The notes under the pieces were generated by a model that made no database searches, was not told where the DNA came from, and saw only the letters and a program-made list of their open reading frames with translations. 8,250 bases of DNA from Hellea sp. GTDB lineage: Bacteria > Pseudomonadota > Alphaproteobacteria > Caulobacterales > Maricaulaceae. Where the stretch lies: positions 8,925 to 17,174 of the forward strand of contig JAHDEU010000013.1 of NCBI GenBank assembly GCA_020628635.1. Reading direction: 5' to 3'. The position numbers and the translations under genes are program-made. Below, piece after piece: positions 6,158 to 8,250 of this stretch. Numbering within the stretch: position 1 is the stretch's first letter; each line of letters opens with the position of its first letter.

Positions 6158-6564
6158 GCAAGGGCTCCTTTGGGCTGCGTATGAGTGTCGTCGAAGGTCT
6201 CAATCCGGGCGGTGCCCAGCATCGGGAAGGCGACGACCGACACTTCCCTGAGATCCAGATCGAGCAGCTCTCGCCGCCCTGTTCCGCCACGCGAACGCCG
6301 CGTGCGGTAGCCGATCGACAGACCGGAAATCTTGCGGGCGCGGATGAGGCGCGCGACGGCTGGGTCGCTGACCTCGCCCTCGACGAACAGCCCGGTCGCG
6401 TCCTCGCGCGCGCGGAGCCAACGGCCGATGGGACGCTGGTGATCCGACAGCATGGGCAGCTCGCCCTTCCGGGACAGCAGGCTCGCCGCAAAAGCACCGG
6501 GCCGAACAATGTCCCCGCCCGCATCGCGCTCGCCAAAGCGCGACGCGTAGCCGCTAATTCTCAT
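6154..6564 (-). CDS. GTA orfg4-like prohead protease (HK97 family, S78/U35)
   Basis: A 136-residue serine protease that matures the prohead by trimming the capsid scaffold domain. It begins MRISGYASRFGERDAGGD, the family's typical start (GYAS.F...D..GD.V..GAF), with AGGDIVRPGAFAASL (15-29). Likely catalytic residues are His42 in MLSDHQRPIG, Ser83 in SGLSIGY and Glu107 in LREVSVVAFP. The frame stays open upstream to an ATG at 6633, but that would overlap the preceding gene by 80 bases and precede the conserved N-terminus, so the ATG at 6564 is preferred. That ATG lies in an 11-base overlap (ATGAGAATTAG) with the g3.5-like gene. RcGTA g4 is a little longer from memory; this is near the shorter end of the family. 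The stop overlaps the capsid GTG. Confidence 0.93.
   Translation of the reverse strand: MRISGYASRFGERDAGGDIVRPGAFAASLLSRKGELPMLSDHQRPIGRWLRAREDATGLFVEGEVSDPAVARLIRARKISGLSIGYRTRRSRGGTGRRELLDLDLREVSVVAFPMLGTARIETFDDTHTQPKGALA
6165..6170 (-). promoter_or_regulatory. Ribosome binding site selecting the GTG start of the capsid gene
   Basis: AAGGAG lies seven bases before the GTG at 6157, inside the 3' end of the protease gene. The in-frame ATG at 6136 has no comparable site, so this decides the start in favour of GTG. Confidence 0.75.
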
Positions 6565-6814
6565 CGTGGACCGCCTCCTCGATGCGGCGCAGGCTCTCGC
6601 GCATGATGGCGGTCTCGCCTTCCAATCGGGCAAGGCGCACGGACACGTCGGTGTTGACCATGTGGTCGCGTTCGAGATCCGCCAGCCGCGCTTCGGCGGC
6701 TCCGACCCAGAAGATCGCGGCCGCCGTTTCCAGCGCGACCGTGACCATCAGCGCCATGCCGATGGAGCGGTCGAACTTCATCGGCGCGACGCGGATGCCC
6801 TCGTCCGGTATCAT
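6554..6814 (-). CDS. GTA orfg3.5-like small membrane-anchored coiled-coil protein
   Basis: An 86-residue protein with one predicted membrane segment at about residues 17-39 (SIGMALMVTVALETAAAIFW and onward), followed by a charged helix with heptad-like leucines, valines and isoleucines (41-82). A small gene at this position, called g3.5 in RcGTA, is a regular part of these clusters but has no settled function. Similarity to the R. capsulatus protein cannot be judged by eye. The shape, one membrane span plus a coiled coil, recalls small phage membrane proteins, but a holin role would be guesswork, as RcGTA lysis genes lie elsewhere. The ATG is in an ATGA overlap with the portal stop; an alternative start is Met12 at 6781. 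The stop overlaps the protease start by 11 bases. Confidence 0.8.
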   Translation of the reverse strand: MIPDEGIRVAPMKFDRSIGMALMVTVALETAAAIFWVGAAEARLADLERDHMVNTDVSVRLARLEGETAIMRESLRRIEEAVHDEN

Positions 6815-7920
6815 TGTGCTGGCTCCAGACCAGCCAGCGCGCGGCGCTCGGCATCTGTCAGGAAGCTCGCGGCCTGCAGGCGTGCCCAGAGCGCGGCGCG
6901 CTCCCCGGCCAGCGCGGGCACGGCGTCGAGATCGGGGCGAAGCGCGATCTCATCACCGAAAGCCGACAGCCAGCGGGACAGGCCGCGCGCGCTGCGGCCG
7001 ACGAGCGGCAGGATCGTCTGCCGCCAGAAGGCGCGGTTGGCCTCCTGGTAGTTGGCGTAGGTGTTGTCGCCCGGAATGCCGAGCAGCATGGGCGGCACGC
7101 CGAAGGCCAGCGCGATGTCCCGCGCGGCCTCGCGGCGGCCTTGGGTGAAGTCCATGTCGGACGGGCTCAGCCCCATCGACTTCCAGTCCAGCCCGCCTTC
7201 CAGCACCATGGGGCGGCCCGCGCGGTCCGGCCCGGTGAAGCCGCTCTCCAGCTCGGACTTCAGCCGCGTGACCTGCTCCGCCGACAGCCGGTCGCCGGGC
7301 CCGCCATTGTAGATCAGCGCACCGGACGGACGCGCGGAGTTGTCGAGCAGGCTCTTGGCCCAGCGCGTGCCCTGATTGTGCAAATCGAGGCTGGTGGCGG
7401 CGGCGCGAAGTGGCGACTGCCCGCCCGTGTTCATCGGATCGAACAGCTCGATCCCGAACACGTCGCAACGGCCCGTGAGCGGATCGCGCGGATGGACCGA
7501 CTTGCCCGCCGCCGTCTGCAGCTCGTAACCGGCGGGACGGCCCGCGCGGTCCGTCAGCGGGCGCACCGTGTCGGGGCGGATCGCGCGGATCGCGACCACG
7601 TCGCCGTCCAGAACGCCGGCCAACAGATGGGCCCGGCCCGCGAGCTGGAGGTAGCCGAAGAACTGCTCCATCGTGTCGTCGCTTGCGAGCACGTCGGGCG
7701 CTCCAGCCAGCGGCACGCTCGCAGCGGCTTCGGAAATCAGCCGGACGCAGCGATAGACCACCGGGTTGTTGCCGAAGCCCTCGCGGCAGAGCGAGCCGAA
7801 GTCGTGGCTGGTGAAGCGGGCGCGGCGCGACAGCTCCAGCGCGACGAGGGGCGCGCTTTTGATCTCTCGTTCGGGCACAGCAACAGGCGCGGGCGCGCGG
7901 CCCGAAAAGGGTAGTCTCAT
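6811..7920 (-). CDS. GTA orfg3-like portal protein (HK97 family), internally shortened
   Basis: A 369-residue portal protein, the dodecameric ring through which DNA is packaged and released. Hallmarks: NNPVVYRCVRLISEAAASVP (51-70), FFGYLQLAGRAHLL (87-100), IRAIRPDTVRPL (111-122), GGQSPLRAAATSLDLHNQG (166-184), the NSARPSGALIY region (194-204), and the very diagnostic GIPGDNTYANYQEANRAFWR (281-300) with QTILPL. The start is set at the ATG at 7920 (MRLPFSGRAP). The open frame extends to 7989, but those 23 codons run through the terminator-like hairpin and read MNEPGRFHRERLFLC, which is not portal-like. Between SVPL and FFGYLQL only about 15 residues remain, where homologues carry a HPLL..LL..PNP segment, so the protein is about 25-30 residues short. 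No frameshift is seen. Confidence 0.93.
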   Translation of the reverse strand: MRLPFSGRAPAPVAVPEREIKSAPLVALELSRRARFTSHDFGSLCREGFGNNPVVYRCVRLISEAAASVPLAGAPDVLASDDTMEQFFGYLQLAGRAHLLAGVLDGDVVAIRAIRPDTVRPLTDRAGRPAGYELQTAAGKSVHPRDPLTGRCDVFGIELFDPMNTGGQSPLRAAATSLDLHNQGTRWAKSLLDNSARPSGALIYNGGPGDRLSAEQVTRLKSELESGFTGPDRAGRPMVLEGGLDWKSMGLSPSDMDFTQGRREAARDIALAFGVPPMLLGIPGDNTYANYQEANRAFWRQTILPLVGRSARGLSRWLSAFGDEIALRPDLDAVPALAGERAALWARLQAASFLTDAERRALAGLEPAQ

Positions 7921-7945
7921 AGGGGGTCCCCGGATCGTGTGGGTG

Positions 7946-7976
7946 CAAAGAAAAAGCCGCTCCCGGTGGAAGCGGC
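7946..7976 (-). terminator. Terminator-like hairpin in the leader of the portal gene
   Basis: On the minus strand GCCGCTTCC (7968-7976) pairs with GGGAGCGGC (7956-7964) through nine pairs, one of them T-G, around a three-base loop, followed by TTTTTCTTTG (7946-7955). This fits a Rho-independent terminator for leftward transcription. It ends only 25 bases before the portal ATG at 7920. Either it ends the upstream gene's transcript and the portal has a near-leaderless promoter, or it is an attenuator that GTA-specific transcription must read through. Structure seen; role inferred. Confidence 0.8.
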
Positions 7977-8022
7977 CCGGCTCGTTCAAAGAGCGTTTTT
8001 GCAGCGATAAGGGGTTTATGGG

Positions 8023-8036
8023 CCATCCCGGGATGG
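8023..8036. repeat. Perfect 14-bp palindrome in the leader upstream of the portal gene
   Basis: CCATCCCGGGATGG is its own reverse complement. It lies 103 bases before the portal ATG and 53 bases after the stop of the upstream gene. A single symmetrical element of this length in a non-coding leader could be a protein binding site. It is not a CtrA half-site pair (TTAA-N7-TTAA), and I do not know a regulator that uses it. Confidence 0.45.
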
Positions 8037-8060
8037 GCGGGGATGTTTCTCCTCACATTT

Positions 8061-8086
8061 CCCGTAAGACGTTGAGAAGTCTCGGG
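8061..8086 (-). repeat. Hairpin immediately after the stop of the upstream gene
   Basis: On the minus strand CCCGAGAC pairs with GTCT and CGGG, with a two-base bulge (TA), around an eight-base loop, giving eight pairs. It begins three bases past the TAA stop at 8089. It is followed by GGGAAATGTGAGG, with no T-run, so it is a weak or non-intrinsic terminator, or a 3' end structure. The leader at 7921-8088 otherwise shows no gene and no promoter I can support. Confidence 0.4.
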
Positions 8087-8088
8087 AC

Positions 8089-8250
8089 TTACGCGACCTT
8101 GAACAGGGATGGACTTCTGGGCCGGTCACCCAGCAGGGTCAGGGTCAGCTTGTAGTTCACGCGCAGGTCCTCGCGCAGGGTCTCATCTGATAACAACGAG
8201 GCGAGCGTGATGGCGCCGCGATAGGCATCGCGGGCGGACACCAGCGCGTC
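8089..8250 (-). CDS. C-terminal 53 residues of an unrecognised protein (partial, runs off window)
   Basis: An open frame enters from the right edge and ends with TAA at 8089-8091. The visible residues start DALVSARDAYRGAITLASLL, include SDETLREDLRVNYKLTLTLL and end GDRPRSPSLFKVA. The composition is ordinary for a soluble helical protein, with no membrane segment and no motif I recognise. I looked for a terminase large subunit C-terminus, since g2 is expected here in RcGTA-like clusters. The opening DALV resembles the DALVWA motif near terminase ends, but the 53 residues that follow do not, and terminases stop shortly after that motif. It also contains TTG, TTA, TCA and AGA codons, which are scarce in the GTA genes to its left. 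The gene may be a neighbour outside the cluster. Confidence 0.6.
   Translation of the reverse strand, partial: DALVSARDAYRGAITLASLLSDETLREDLRVNYKLTLTLLGDRPRSPSLFKVA

Noticed and set aside
5006..6184. A 392-codon plus-strand open frame opposite the capsid gene
   Set aside because: It is antisense to a firmly identified HK97 capsid protein, has Arg/Gly/Ala-rich low-information content and no family motif. Long antisense frames are expected at this GC content.
6565..6633. A 23-codon N-terminal extension of the prohead protease
   Set aside because: It lies inside the g3.5-like gene in another frame, and the conserved protease N-terminus begins at the ATG at 6564.
7921..7989. A 23-codon N-terminal extension of the portal protein
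   Set aside because: It would be translated through the terminator-like hairpin and its T-run, reads unlike any portal N-terminus, and the ATG at 7920 gives a normal start.
7980..8000. A plus-strand terminator (GCTC gttcaaa GAGC then GTTTTT)
   Set aside because: Only four pairs in the stem and no plus-strand gene to terminate, so it is not supported.
6953..8056. A 367-codon minus-strand frame overlapping the portal gene
   Set aside because: It is an alternative frame of the portal region, full of Arg, Pro and Ala, while the portal frame carries the diagnostic motifs.
7921..8088. A promoter or CtrA box for the portal operon
   Set aside because: No TTAA-N7-TTAA pair and no convincing -35/-10 pair at proper spacing were found; TTGAAC near 7986 has no matching -10.
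8089..8250. The upstream partial gene as the terminase large subunit (starts with DALV at the window edge)
   Set aside because: Terminases end soon after the DALVWA-type motif with a short basic tail. The 53 residues here are longer and different, so the match of four residues is taken as chance.
1..8250. CRISPR array, tRNA, insertion sequence or attachment site
   Set aside because: No spaced direct repeats, cloverleaf, transposase frame or terminal repeats were seen by eye; the cluster looks like a vertically kept GTA and not a recent integrated prophage.

Overview
The window is GC-rich and almost wholly coding. It carries one continuous minus-strand block that I read as the structural cluster of an RcGTA-type gene transfer agent (GTA), the domesticated HK97-like phage particle of Alphaproteobacteria. 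The family content and gene order match the Rhodobacter capsulatus GTA, from orfg3 (portal) through g3.5, g4, g5, g6, g7, g8, g9, g10, g10.1, g11, g12, g13 and g14 to the start of g15. The source is therefore very probably an alphaproteobacterium. I cannot name the order from sequence alone.

Transcription runs from high to low coordinates. Positions 8089-8250 hold the last 53 codons of an unrecognised gene that does not look like a terminase. Positions 7921-8088 are a non-coding leader with a post-stop hairpin, a 14-bp perfect palindrome and a strong terminator-like hairpin just before the portal gene. Positions 5018-7920 are the head module: portal, a small membrane-anchored coiled-coil protein, prohead protease and major capsid protein. 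A second terminator-like hairpin at 4971-4993 separates it from the head-completion and tail genes. Those are head-tail connector, adaptor and DUF3168 closure proteins (3765-4938), tail tube and tail-tube-associated protein (3082-3764), tail assembly chaperone and short tape measure (2509-3085), and baseplate/hub proteins with an NlpC/P60 peptidase (1-2499). The g15 gene runs off the left edge.

The genes are packed with start/stop overlaps of 4, 8 or 11 bases, so translational coupling is expected. The larger gaps are the two hairpin regions and a 9-base gap before g12. All reading frames are intact. Portal, protease and peptidase keep their recognisable key residues, which suggests selection to make particles rather than a decaying prophage.

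The unusual points are these. Several proteins are clearly shorter than my memory of the R. capsulatus versions, through clean internal losses in the tape measure g11, g13, the portal and g6. Two terminator-like hairpins share an identical 11-base tail and bracket the head module. A terminase gene, normally immediately upstream of the portal, is not seen there. Long plus-strand open frames are antisense shadows caused by the high GC content.
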